64,000 nt of DNA from Caprella mutica (Eukaryota; Arthropoda; Malacostraca; Amphipoda; Caprellidae), in the NCBI GenBank assembly GCA_947561585.1, contig CANNZV010000122.1:642153-706152 (forward strand), in the 5' to 3' direction. A program made the position numbers and the translations under genes. Positions 1 to 8,138 of the stretch are shown here, piece by piece; position 1 is the stretch's first letter, and each line of letters begins with the position of its first letter. The notes under the pieces are model-generated. The model did not search any database and was not told where the DNA came from. It saw nothing but the letters and a program-made list of their open reading frames with translations.

Positions 1-2810
1 TGAATGACTATATCATAATCACCTCCAGGCAAGTCATTGAAAACATTACTAGTTTGAAAAGTTTGTCCACCATCAATACTGTAACTGAATGGCCCTAAAC
101 CATCCATTGCAACAATCATTATTGTTCCATCATTTGCACCAGCAGCCGACTCTGGAGATATATCGATATCAGCAGTCAAAATACATTCAGGTTCTGGACA
201 GAAATTAGTCATTTCCCCAAATCCATATTGTCCATCCCCACTCACTAATTCAACTCCATTTGGTAAAGTAAGTGTATAACTTCCTTGGCCTTGTCCACAG
301 CAAATTCCATCTCCATATGAATCAACCATATTTAAAATAAAACAGGCACTAGTATCCAAGCAAAAACTTTCTGTAATTAGAATGTTTTGATTTTGTTGTC
401 CAGGATAAGGACCACCTTCATAAATTAAATTGCTATTTGCGTCTAATATTGCCCAAGTAATTTCACTAGGAAAATTATCAGTATTAATATTCAAAGTCAC
501 ATCAATTCTATTATCTGGAGCAATAAAATTAATATTTCTAGAAAAGGAATCATTAGACATATCTTCATCGACCTGTCCATTTGGACTAGAAGATGTCGCA
601 ACAATCGAATTCGCTCCGTTCGACAAATTAGTTAGAGAAACTGAAATATTCGCAGTTTCTCCAGTTGCTAAATTTCCAGACCATGGAAAGTTAGTTACTG
701 TATTTCCTTGTGCTGTAACTAAAATATTCGCAGAAGTTAAATTATCAAATCCAAAATTTGTTAATTCGAATTGAACAGGTATTGCATCATTACAAGTCGT
801 ACTAAAATCAAGGCCGGAAACTCCTGTTATTCCTGCATCATTTCTAGTAACCTTTGATACTGTTGTTCTTAATGTATCATTTGAAATCAATGCATCATTA
901 GCTAAAGTTGTAAACAATTTAAAATTGTAATCTCCTATAACTGACAGATCAACCGTACTAGTTGTAAAGGTGTGTTCAAAAGTTTCACCAGGTGCTAACA
1001 ACATATTTGCATCTTCAACAACCTCTGCTCCATTTTCAAAAATAAACCCTACATTATTAACCATTTGTGTATCCAACCCAAAATTTTGCACCTCTATAGT
1101 AACCGTCTCTGAAGCAGTTAAAAATGGAGAAGTAGCAGGTGTTACTAATTCACTTACTCCTATATCAATTGAATCTCTTTCAAATTCATACGCTACAATT
1201 CTTGTACGGGTAGAATTATTATTACGGTATTCGCTGGTAAACCAGAACGTACGATCATTAATAGGATCAATAGACATATGCGGGTAATCCCCCCATCGAT
1301 GAAAAGGATTTGGAGATCCACCTTCAACTATATTATATTCTGTAACCGTCATTTCTCCCAATGGATCAAAAGAGCGTCGTCCTGTAAATCTTAATCCTGG
1401 AAAAGCATTTGGCCCTGATACATTATACGCCAAAGCAATATTACCACTTCCGTCCATTGCCATAGAAGCATTAAATCGGTGCAACCCATCATCAGGAGAG
1501 AAGGTACCTTCTTGAAATACTTCCCAAGGGCCGCTTCCTACTTTACGTAATTCCATCCATCGAATACCAGCGATGATATCAGCAGGCGTATTAGAATTTA
1601 CCAAAAAATTTAAAACGATAGATTCATGTGTTCCAAAGTTTCGATAGTGAGGTTGATTCATTATTGTTTGAGGGAGTCCATCTATTCCATTTCCATTCAT
1701 TTGTGGAATACATGCAAACCCAAAACCAGGTGCAGCACATGCATCTGTATCATAATCTGCAGTCAATACATTGGTTTCAGTAACGACTGTGTTATTCGCA
1801 TTATCCCAATCTACTTCTGTTGAAAAAATAGTAATTTGATCCGTAGTATTTCCACTCCATGAATCATCATTTAATCGAAGAATCATTGGATTCGTATTTG
1901 AAGCTGGAGGAGTTTGGCCAGTCCAATCTACAGGTGTACTTACAAAAAAACCAGGTCCACCTGCAATGCCATCCATTTCGATTCTTTGCATTCTTGGATT
2001 ATCTACCCCATTCAACATATCTTGTCGATTGATAAAATAACTTGGAAGAATTTGATTTCCTTGTTCATTAGTAGTCACTACATATGAATTATTCCAAACT
2101 GCATATTTTGGGTAATCAGGAAAGTTAGGTGTAGCAAAATTATATGCCAACCAAGCTCCTGTAGGGTCTGATGTTTCGGATATAGCCATCAATAGCTGGT
2201 TACCATTAGGGAACTCGGTCAATATCCAACGATTAACTTCTTGGTCATACAAAATAATAGGGTCCCCTGCTGACCCAAATCCAAGACTATTCCAAAGTGT
2301 ATTCATCGCTATCGGATTACTAACAGCCACACCTTGCTTGTCATAAATTCTAAACGTGGTTGCGTTAACGGCTTGGATATAAAAATCTTGTCCAATATCT
2401 CCTGTAGGATCACTTGGTGAACCATTTCCATTAATACCTTCAATATTCACTATTGGCTCCAATACAAAAATAGGACTAAGGCTATTCGGGTCTCCAATAC
2501 TTTTCTGTCGAACAGGGTCTGGGCCAATACTTCTTGTAGGAGAATTAATATGATCTCTTTCGTTTCTTCCGATAAAGTTGGCTATCTCTATTTTCTTATT
2601 CTTTTTAATATTTGCTTTCTTGATTGGATCTACTGGCCCGATAGGAACTAAGTCCCGTAATGGTTTAGTTTTCCCTAAAAACTTAGCGTGAGTAACTTGT
2701 ACTTTGGCATCAATTATTTTAGTCGTGGTAGTTGTCTGTGCTTCTAATGTTGTCCAACACACACAACATAAAGCAAAACAGAAAATGGTTAAAAAACTCT
2801 TTTTGATCAT
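1..2810 (-). CDS. Large secreted multidomain protein, 3' end beyond window
   Basis: An open frame of 936 codons runs from ATG at 2810 off the left edge without a stop. It begins with a signal peptide (MIKKSFLTIF..., cleavage probably near EAQ at about residue 25). Residues ~100-530 look like a beta-propeller-type secreted region; I do not recognise the family. Two CARDB-like adhesive modules follow at about 545 and 655. Around 815-860 is the cysteine-containing motif DSYGDGICC common in secreted Bacteroidota proteins. The visible C-terminal part (about 880 on, with NDGTI and PFSYSIDGG) resembles a SprB repeat. Such proteins are usually T9SS substrates; the sorting domain would lie outside the window. 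Adhesin or surface role is inferred. The small plus-strand open frames here are shadows. Confidence 0.85.
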   Translation of the reverse strand, partial: MIKKSFLTIFCFALCCVCWTTLEAQTTTTTKIIDAKVQVTHAKFLGKTKPLRDLVPIGPVDPIKKANIKKNKKIEIANFIGRNERDHINSPTRSIGPDPVRQKSIGDPNSLSPIFVLEPIVNIEGINGNGSPSDPTGDIGQDFYIQAVNATTFRIYDKQGVAVSNPIAMNTLWNSLGFGSAGDPIILYDQEVNRWILTEFPNGNQLLMAISETSDPTGAWLAYNFATPNFPDYPKYAVWNNSYVVTTNEQGNQILPSYFINRQDMLNGVDNPRMQRIEMDGIAGGPGFFVSTPVDWTGQTPPASNTNPMILRLNDDSWSGNTTDQITIFSTEVDWDNANNTVVTETNVLTADYDTDACAAPGFGFACIPQMNGNGIDGLPQTIMNQPHYRNFGTHESIVLNFLVNSNTPADIIAGIRWMELRKVGSGPWEVFQEGTFSPDDGLHRFNASMAMDGSGNIALAYNVSGPNAFPGLRFTGRRSFDPLGEMTVTEYNIVEGGSPNPFHRWGDYPHMSIDPINDRTFWFTSEYRNNNSTRTRIVAYEFERDSIDIGVSELVTPATSPFLTASETVTIEVQNFGLDTQMVNNVGFIFENGAEVVEDANMLLAPGETFEHTFTTSTVDLSVIGDYNFKLFTTLANDALISNDTLRTTVSKVTRNDAGITGVSGLDFSTTCNDAIPVQFELTNFGFDNLTSANILVTAQGNTVTNFPWSGNLATGETANISVSLTNLSNGANSIVATSSSPNGQVDEDMSNDSFSRNINFIAPDNRIDVTLNINTDNFPSEITWAILDANSNLIYEGGPYPGQQNQNILITESFCLDTSACFILNMVDSYGDGICCGQGQGSYTLTLPNGVELVSGDGQYGFGEMTNFCPEPECILTADIDISPESAAGANDGTIMIVAMDGLGPFSYSIDGGQTFQTSNVFNDLPGGDYDIVI

Positions 2811-2975
2811 TTTGTAAGTATTTTGTTATTTTTTGAATAAAAAGCTTATTTAATAAATATAAGTACTCAATTATTGTTAATCATCATTGACAAAATTTTG
2901 ACCTCATACTTAGAATAAAATAGTTGTGATAGTTAAATAGCTTTTTAATAAATATGATAGGAAAGAATATTTGAT

Positions 2976-3314
2976 TTACTTATTTAATTTTTGGGGAATA
3001 GTAGCCTCAGAAGCATAAGAAAGTGCATTGATTTTTTTAATTAATTCCTTTGATTTAATTTTATCTGGATTAAATGAAAACATAAATCGATATTCCGCTC
3101 GGCTAATTTGTCCCTCACTTTTTAATTCATAAGCAATCATCTCTGCTTCCAATTTTCTTGGTCTTACAGAAGCTTCAAGGAGAACCATTACTTTACCTGG
3201 AATATCTAATTTATTTGTCGAAGATGTTGTGGTTGTGGAGACATCCTTAGTGGAATCACACCCAAATAAAAGTGCAATACATACCAATAATGGCATTAAA
3301 ATTTTAAAATTCAT
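2976..3314 (-). CDS. Small lipoprotein of unknown function
   Basis: 112 aa. The N-terminus MNFKILMPLLVCIALLFGC is a lipoprotein signal with the acylated Cys at residue 19, followed by a Ser/Thr-rich linker (about 20-35) and a soluble domain of mixed helix and strand. I do not recognise the domain; the ~75-residue length and alternating pattern would suit a small alpha/beta sandwich, but that is a guess. It follows the start of the large secreted gene by about 165 bp on the same strand and is probably transcribed separately. Confidence 0.65.
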   Translation of the reverse strand: MNFKILMPLLVCIALLFGCDSTKDVSTTTTSSTNKLDIPGKVMVLLEASVRPRKLEAEMIAYELKSEGQISRAEYRFMFSFNPDKIKSKELIKKINALSYASEATIPQKLNK

Positions 3315-3494
3315 TGTTGTCTGGTTTTGTTATCTAGTTAGCTTAAAAGAAGCAGTACAAAGGTGAGAAAATGAAAAGGAAAACCCAAATGAGGAAAGTA
3401 TAATGATCGTTATTTAACTTCTAAATGACATATTAAATACCGCATTAAAGACAGTTTAACTTTTTATAAACTTTTAACGAAAGGGAAATTAGTG

Positions 3495-4031
3495 TTTGAC
3501 CAAATTTGAAATGACGGGACACTTATATATATAATGACACGGTTTTTAACTAGAGTATTCGACACGATTTTCGATAACGGTATTCGAGCGGGTTTGGAGT
3601 GGCGAAAAATGAGGGAGCGGGAGCGGCATGGAGCAGAGCATTTTTTTCGTCGAGAATTTTGCCTACTTTTTTTCGAATGAAAAAGTAGGTCGCCGAAGGC
3701 AAATGTAACCAAGACTACCATTTCAAAAATTAAAAACAAATAATTTATGATCTCCCATTTCAGGGTTTTATAAAAAATCGTAAAAATCATTTTGTTGACT
3801 TTTCAATTTTATTTCCTCTTAAATTTTAAGCCCGTAGTTTTGGTAGCATTTGCCTTCGGCGACCTACTTTTTCATTCGAAAAAAAGTAGGCAAAATTCTC
3901 GACGAAAAAAATGCTCTGCTCCATGCCGCTCCCGCTCCCTCATTTTTCGCCACTCCTAGCCCGCTCGAATACCGTGGTCGAAAATCGTAGCCGATATATA
4001 ATTATATCCCGTCATTTCTTATTTGGTCGAG
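3495..4031. repeat. 537-bp inverted repeat with 110-bp perfect arms
   Basis: Bases 3596-3705 and 3847-3956 are exact reverse complements over 110 bp, separated by 141 bp. Homology continues outward at lower identity to about 3495 and 4031 (shared words: GACCAAAT, AATGACGGG, CGATTTTCGA, CGGTATTCGAGCGGG). Each arm holds its own hairpin, CCTACTTTTT against AAAAAGTAGG (3662-3689 and mirror). The arms are clearly richer in G+C than the surroundings. No start and frame on either strand looks like a conserved gene; the 108-codon minus-strand frame here is a by-product. The stretch 3315-4157 holds nothing else that I see. Confidence 0.9.
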
Positions 4032-4157
4032 CATTAGTTTAAATGTGAGATATGGCATTTGAAAAACATACGGAGAAAATGGAAAAGTAGTTAAAGTTAA
4101 AAAGTATGAATTTGGAAAGATTATGAACTGATGCTTTATAGGAACAAGGTATCTTGT

Positions 4158-4376
4158 TTATTTTTTCTTTTTGTTTTTTTCTAAATCTTCCACCAACGGT
4201 TGGAATTTTTCTTGGATATGCTGATTAAACCATGCATCCACAAGGTCACGACGAAAGCGCCATTCCCTTCCAATTTTTGCCGCAGGTATTTTTCCATTTT
4301 GAGCCCACATATAAATTGTCTGTGGTTTTAATTTCAAATATTTTGCGACCTCTTCAATTGTCATGATATCCTCCAT
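4158..4376 (-). CDS. Helix-turn-helix protein, excisionase-like (HTH_17)
   Basis: 72 aa. Residues 5-55 match the MerR-like HTH_17/excisionase pattern: MTIEEVAKYLKL, then QTIYMWAQNGKIPAAKIGREW, then RRDLVDAWF. This small winged-helix fold binds DNA in phage and transposon excisionases and in many stand-alone regulators. A Lys-rich tail follows. ATG at 4376 is used; ATG four codons in (4364) is equally possible. There is no integrase nearby, so the annotation cannot go beyond DNA binding. It lies just beside the 537-bp inverted repeat; a link between the two is only a possibility. Confidence 0.8.
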   Translation of the reverse strand: MEDIMTIEEVAKYLKLKPQTIYMWAQNGKIPAAKIGREWRFRRDLVDAWFNQHIQEKFQPLVEDLEKNKKKK

Positions 4377-4444
4377 TGTCTTACTTTTCGGTTTAAAAAA
4401 AATATTTTTTCACAACAAACACTTTTCGTAATTATATTGTTATA

Positions 4445-4882
4445 TCAATCTATTATTTTATGCATATCCAAATATACAATTTCTTCCCTACCACGAATAT
4501 TTTTTAATTCCCATTTTAAATCGTAAAGTTCTTTTGGATATCCTTTTCCATTATTTCTGCGCATTCCTCCAAGTCGGTCCCAATTATCAACATAAATTCT
4601 CATATCAAAACATAGAGAATCATTTCTAAAATTGGTAATCATATATGTTGCGTTTCCCTCTTCCTCAAAGGTCTTAAAATAATATCTAAAATCAGTAGTA
4701 GCATGGCCACTTAATTTTCCCCTTAAAATTCGTTGATTTTCAGCCGAAAGTGGATCACCATTTTCAATAAGCATTCCTTCTGCCGAACATTCTAATTTTG
4801 GTGTAAAATAATGTTTTGGAAAACAGGTGTATGCTCCTAAAATAATAATTGCAGCAAAAATTAATAATATTATTTTGTCCAT
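4445..4882 (-). CDS. Small membrane-anchored protein, unknown
   Basis: 145 aa with one N-terminal hydrophobic segment (residues 4-18, IILLIFAAIIILGAYTCF) and a soluble, probably periplasmic or extracytoplasmic domain. The Cys at 20 lacks a good lipobox context, so an uncleaved anchor is more likely. No family recognised. It lies 25 bp downstream of the next gene (4908-5276) on the same strand; both have the same build (short anchor plus ~100-residue domain), so the two are likely one transcript. Confidence 0.6.
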   Translation of the reverse strand: MDKIILLIFAAIIILGAYTCFPKHYFTPKLECSAEGMLIENGDPLSAENQRILRGKLSGHATTDFRYYFKTFEEEGNATYMITNFRNDSLCFDMRIYVDNWDRLGGMRRNNGKGYPKELYDLKWELKNIRGREEIVYLDMHKIID

Positions 4883-4907
4883 GTTCTATTCTTTATTTTT
4901 CCAATTA

Positions 4908-5276
4908 TCATTTCAATTCAGAATAAATCACCTCTCCATTATGCTTTAAAATACTTGCATGTTTAGTTGAATTATAAGGATTGAATGGACTCCAATATTT
5001 GGGATATTTTATGATGACTTCCTTATTCAACAATCTAGTTTTCAAGTCATCCAAGTCTAATCCATTTTCAAATCCTCGATTAAAATAAAAAACTTTATTT
5101 GGGAATTCTTTTAATCTGAAATTAGCGTCTTTCACTCCTCCTTCATAAATTTCAGAGACGGTTCCTTCTATTACCAATAGTTCTTTTTCATCACTCGGAA
5201 CTGGAACTGGTCTTATTATTATTGCAAAAAATATTAATGCCATAATTCCACTAATCAGTAAAATTTTGTTTTTCAT
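4908..5276 (-). CDS. Small membrane-anchored protein, unknown
   Basis: 122 aa. One hydrophobic segment (residues 4-21, ILLISGIMALIFFAIIIR) is followed by a beta-rich domain containing VIEGTVSEIYEGGV, VFYFNRGFENG and VIIKYPKYWSPFNPYN. The pattern suggests a small OB-like or beta-barrel fold, but I do not recognise a family. It heads a two-gene same-strand group with 4445-4882. Confidence 0.6.
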   Translation of the reverse strand: MKNKILLISGIMALIFFAIIIRPVPVPSDEKELLVIEGTVSEIYEGGVKDANFRLKEFPNKVFYFNRGFENGLDLDDLKTRLLNKEVIIKYPKYWSPFNPYNSTKHASILKHNGEVIYSELK

Positions 5277-5295
5277 AATTACGCTTTTTTGTTTT

Positions 5296-5463
5296 TTAAG
5301 TAGTCGGACATAAGTAATCGTGTATTTTGACTGAGGCTATTTTTTGTCTAGTCAAGGCACAAAAAACGGAGCTACCCCAACGGGTAGTGAGTATTTTTGT
5401 AACGAAGGATAGGCGAAAAATAGACCGTCATAAATGCATGATTACTCATGCCCGATTACTTAA
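5296..5463. repeat. MITE-like element, family A (168 bp)
   Basis: Terminal inverted repeats of about 33 bp: left 5296-5328 (TTAAGTAGTCGGACATAAG...) and right 5430-5463, whose complement begins TTAAGTAATCGGGCATGAG; about 6 mismatches. The interior carries no gene. A 19-bp copy of the end (18 of 19 bases equal) recurs at 45086-45104 at the 3' end of the ankyrin-SDR gene. No transposase for it is in the window. Confidence 0.8.
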
Positions 5464-5537
5464 AATTTGCTTTATATTTTTTTGCTAAGCCTTAGGACGA
5501 ATAATGGGGTTTAAAATATTTTGATTCTGAAACGTGA

Positions 5538-5561
5538 TTTTTTTTTAGACGCAGACTTTGT
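5538..5561. repeat. Solo copy of the TTTAGACGCAGACTTT word
   Basis: A single arm of the hairpin found at 8033-8120 (TTTTAGACGCAGACTTT) lies just downstream of the stop codon of the membrane-protein gene at 5574. It has no partner arm here, so it is a remnant or a one-sided copy rather than a terminator. Confidence 0.5.
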
Positions 5562-5573
5562 TTCCAGTTCATC

Positions 5574-6114
5574 CTACTCCGCTGATTCAAGATGCTGTGG
5601 TTTTTCAAGATTTAAGGTGTTTCCTACCGAACCAAATATACTTTGATAAAAATTCCCTTGCGTATCTTCTCTAAACCATTCAAAAGGCATGTCTTTATAT
5701 CCTACAAATGGCCGTAAATTCCAAGCCAATTGAATTCCTACAAATGCAAAAATCACAACCCATATTCGAAATATACTTAAACCAATTTTTGGATAAACAC
5801 CAGTCTCTGCAAAATGTGTTTTTAAAGCATCCAATACTGCACGCATTCCAAAAAATCCAGAAAACACAAAAACACCTACATGCATTAATTTTAAAAAATT
5901 ATAATTATCACCTGATAATTGGAAAAGTAAAACGATAGGAGCAAAAGCCAACATCACCGTTGTTGTCATCAAAAAACCACTCAAAATCATCATCGCCAAT
6001 TGTTTAATTTTCACCTTCGATCCCAAAACCAATTGCACAATATAAAAGGAGGGAAAACAAATGATCAACGTCAAAAATATCAACATCACCAGTTTGGTTC
6101 CAGAGGAAAATGCT
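5574..6114 (-). CDS. Polytopic membrane protein, 5' end lost in assembly gap
   Basis: The 180 C-terminal residues are visible; the start lies in the N run. At least four hydrophobic segments are seen (KLVMLIFLTLIICFPSFYIV, MMILSGFLMTTTVMLAFAPIV, HVGVFVFSGFFGM, IWVVIFAFVGIQLAW), followed by the characteristic tail NLRPFVGYKDMPFEWFRED. That motif occurs in a conserved Bacteroidota/cyanobacterial inner-membrane family of unknown function, sometimes mis-named actin-binding WH2 protein in databases (from memory). The gene diverges from the GH53 gene on the other side of the gap. Confidence 0.75.
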
Positions 6115-6762
6115 NNNNNNNNNNNNNNNNNNNNNNNNNNNNNNNNNNNNNNNNNNNNNNNNNNNNNNNNNNNNNNNNNNNNNNNNNNNNNNNNNNNNNN
6201 NNNNNNNNNNNNNNNNNNNNNNNNNNNNNNNNNNNNNNNNNNNNNNNNNNNNNNNNNNNNNNNNNNNNNNNNNNNNNNNNNNNNNNNNNNNNNNNNNNNN
6301 NNNNNNNNNNNNNNNNNNNNNNNNNNNNNNNNNNNNNNNNNNNNNNNNNNNNNNNNNNNNNNNNNNNNNNNNNNNNNNNNNNNNNNNNNNNNNNNNNNNN
6401 NNNNNNNNNNNNNNNNNNNNNNNNNNNNNNNNNNNNNNNNNNNNNNNNNNNNNNNNNNNNNNNNNNNNNNNNNNNNNNNNNNNNNNNNNNNNNNNNNNNN
6501 NNNNNNNNNNNNNNNNNNNNNNNNNNNNNNNNNNNNNNNNNNNNNNNNNNNNNNNNNNNNNNNNNNNNNNNNNNNNNNNNNNNNNNNNNNNNNNNNNNNN
6601 NNNNNNNNNNNNNNNNNNNNNNNNNNNNNNNNNNNNNNNNNNNNNNNNNNNNNNNNNNNNNNNNNNNNNNNNNNNNNNNNNNNNNNNNNNNNNNNNNNNN
6701 NNNNNNNNNNNNNNNNNNNNNNNNNNNNNNNNNNNNNNNNNNNNNNNNNNNNNNNNNNNNNN
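6115..6762. other. Assembly gap (648 N)
   Basis: Every base from 6115 to 6762 is N. The gap hides the 5' ends of both flanking divergent genes and the promoter region between them. All open frames that cross the N run are artefacts. Confidence 1.
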
Positions 6763-7962
6763 TGGCATACTCCTGCTTGGTATGATAACCTCAATAATGG
6801 AACTCGATATAGTGATCTAGAGGATGTAAAAATTTCCATCTCCAAAGCCAAACAAAATAATTTGCAGGTGCTCCTCGATTTTCACCTATCAGATAATTGG
6901 GCTGATCCATCCAAACAACTCGTTCCTGCTGCTTGGTTACCTGTTGTCGATTCTCTTGAGGTGCTAAAGGATTCTTTGTACCAATATATTTTTAACACTT
7001 TATCAGAATTAAATGATGAAAATCTATTACCTGAACTGATTCAAATCGGTAATGAAACCAACAAAGGAATTCTCCTCTCTCCTACTGACAATCAAGTTTG
7101 GACATTGGATTGGAATCGAAATGCGGCTCTCTTCAATGAGGCCATAAAAGCAGTTAATGATTTTGAACAATTGAATGGTGTTGACATAAAAACAGTCATC
7201 CATGTTGCTGGTCCAGAAGATGTGGAATGGTTTATCGCTGCTTTCCATTCCAATGGAGTAACAGATTTTGACATCATTGGACTCTCCTATTATTGGGCAT
7301 GGCATATGCCAAAATCAATTGAAGATGTAGGGCTTGTCATTGAAAAATTAAAGACGCTCTATCCTGATAAAGAAGTTATGGTAGTTGAGACTGCATACAT
7401 TTGGACAAATGCTTCCAACGATAATGCTAATAATATCATCAATGTTACTCACCCAGATTATCAACCTGTCAGTCCAGAAACACAGAAAAATTGGTTAGTT
7501 GATTTAACAAAAGAAGTTATTGCTTCTGACGGACTTGGAGTAATTTATTGGGAACCAGCTTGGGTTTCTAGTTCATGTTCTACTCAATGGGGACAAGGCT
7601 CACATCAAGAACATGCCACTTTTTTTGATTTTAATAATAACTTATTGTTACCTGGTGGGATTGAATGGATGAGTTACGATTATGGTTTAACTTCATCTTC
7701 AATTGATTTGCAACAAAATCATAACATTGAAATTACATATGATAGTTTATCCAGAATTGTCACCATAAAACAAATAAATAAAAGCTCTCAAAAACTCGAT
7801 TTCTCATTAGTAAATATGGCAGGGAAAATATTAAAACAGGATAGTTTTAAAGACCTTGAATATTCTTTTCATCTAAAAAATATTCCGACGGGTGTTTATA
7901 TTGTTACTATAAATGAGAATCAGAAAACAATACTATCCAAAAAGATTTTCTATGAAAAATAG
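6763..7962 (+). CDS. GH53 endo-beta-1,4-galactanase with T9SS sorting domain, 5' truncated by gap
   Basis: 399 residues are visible from WHTPAW. Family signatures of glycoside hydrolase 53: acid/base Glu in QIGNETN (codon 7054-7056) and nucleophile Glu in MVVETAY (codon 7387-7389), with LDFHLSDNWADPSKQ and IYWEPAWVSS between and after them. GH53 enzymes cut type I (arabino)galactan of pectin. The last ~75 residues, with FSLVNMAGKIL, IPTGVYIVTI and KKIFYEK, are a type A T9SS C-terminal sorting domain, so the enzyme is secreted across the outer membrane. The signal peptide and roughly the first 100 residues of the barrel must lie in the gap. No other galactan-use genes are in the window. Confidence 0.9.
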   Translation, partial: WHTPAWYDNLNNGTRYSDLEDVKISISKAKQNNLQVLLDFHLSDNWADPSKQLVPAAWLPVVDSLEVLKDSLYQYIFNTLSELNDENLLPELIQIGNETNKGILLSPTDNQVWTLDWNRNAALFNEAIKAVNDFEQLNGVDIKTVIHVAGPEDVEWFIAAFHSNGVTDFDIIGLSYYWAWHMPKSIEDVGLVIEKLKTLYPDKEVMVVETAYIWTNASNDNANNIINVTHPDYQPVSPETQKNWLVDLTKEVIASDGLGVIYWEPAWVSSSCSTQWGQGSHQEHATFFDFNNNLLLPGGIEWMSYDYGLTSSSIDLQQNHNIEITYDSLSRIVTIKQINKSSQKLDFSLVNMAGKILKQDSFKDLEYSFHLKNIPTGVYIVTINENQKTILSKKIFYEK

Positions 7963-8032
7963 GTTTCATTCTAAGGCGTTTTGTGTGTAGGCAAAAAAGC
8001 GTGCAAATTTCTTTTTATGGTATTTGATTTTT

Positions 8033-8120
8033 TCTAGACACAGACTTTTTATGATTTTTATGTTTTTCGAATAATACATTTTTGAAAAAACATAAGCTCA
8101 CAAAAAGTCTGCGTCTAAAA
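8033..8120. terminator. Long hairpin between convergent genes
   Basis: Arms of about 35 bp (8033-8067 and 8086-8120) share TAGACrCAGACTTTTT and TATGTTTTT, with runs of T/A at both ends. It lies between the convergent GH53 and serine-hydrolase genes, where a bidirectional terminator is expected. The arm word also occurs alone at 5538, so this is a dispersed repeat used as a terminator. Confidence 0.6.
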
Positions 8121-8138
8121 AAATAAAAATTTCCATAA

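Noticed and set aside
430..1823. Three plus-strand open frames (430-774, 970-1287, 1626-1823)
   Set aside because: They are antisense shadows of the large secreted-protein gene on the minus strand, which has a signal peptide and recognisable domains.
3464..3790. Minus-strand 108-codon frame
   Set aside because: It runs through the left arm and loop of the inverted repeat and has no family pattern; a by-product of the repeat.
4158..4376. Excisionase-like protein as part of an integrated element
   Set aside because: No integrase, attachment repeats or tRNA target are nearby; HTH_17 proteins are also ordinary regulators.
6000..6820. Several long open frames crossing the N run
   Set aside because: They exist only because N is read through without stops.
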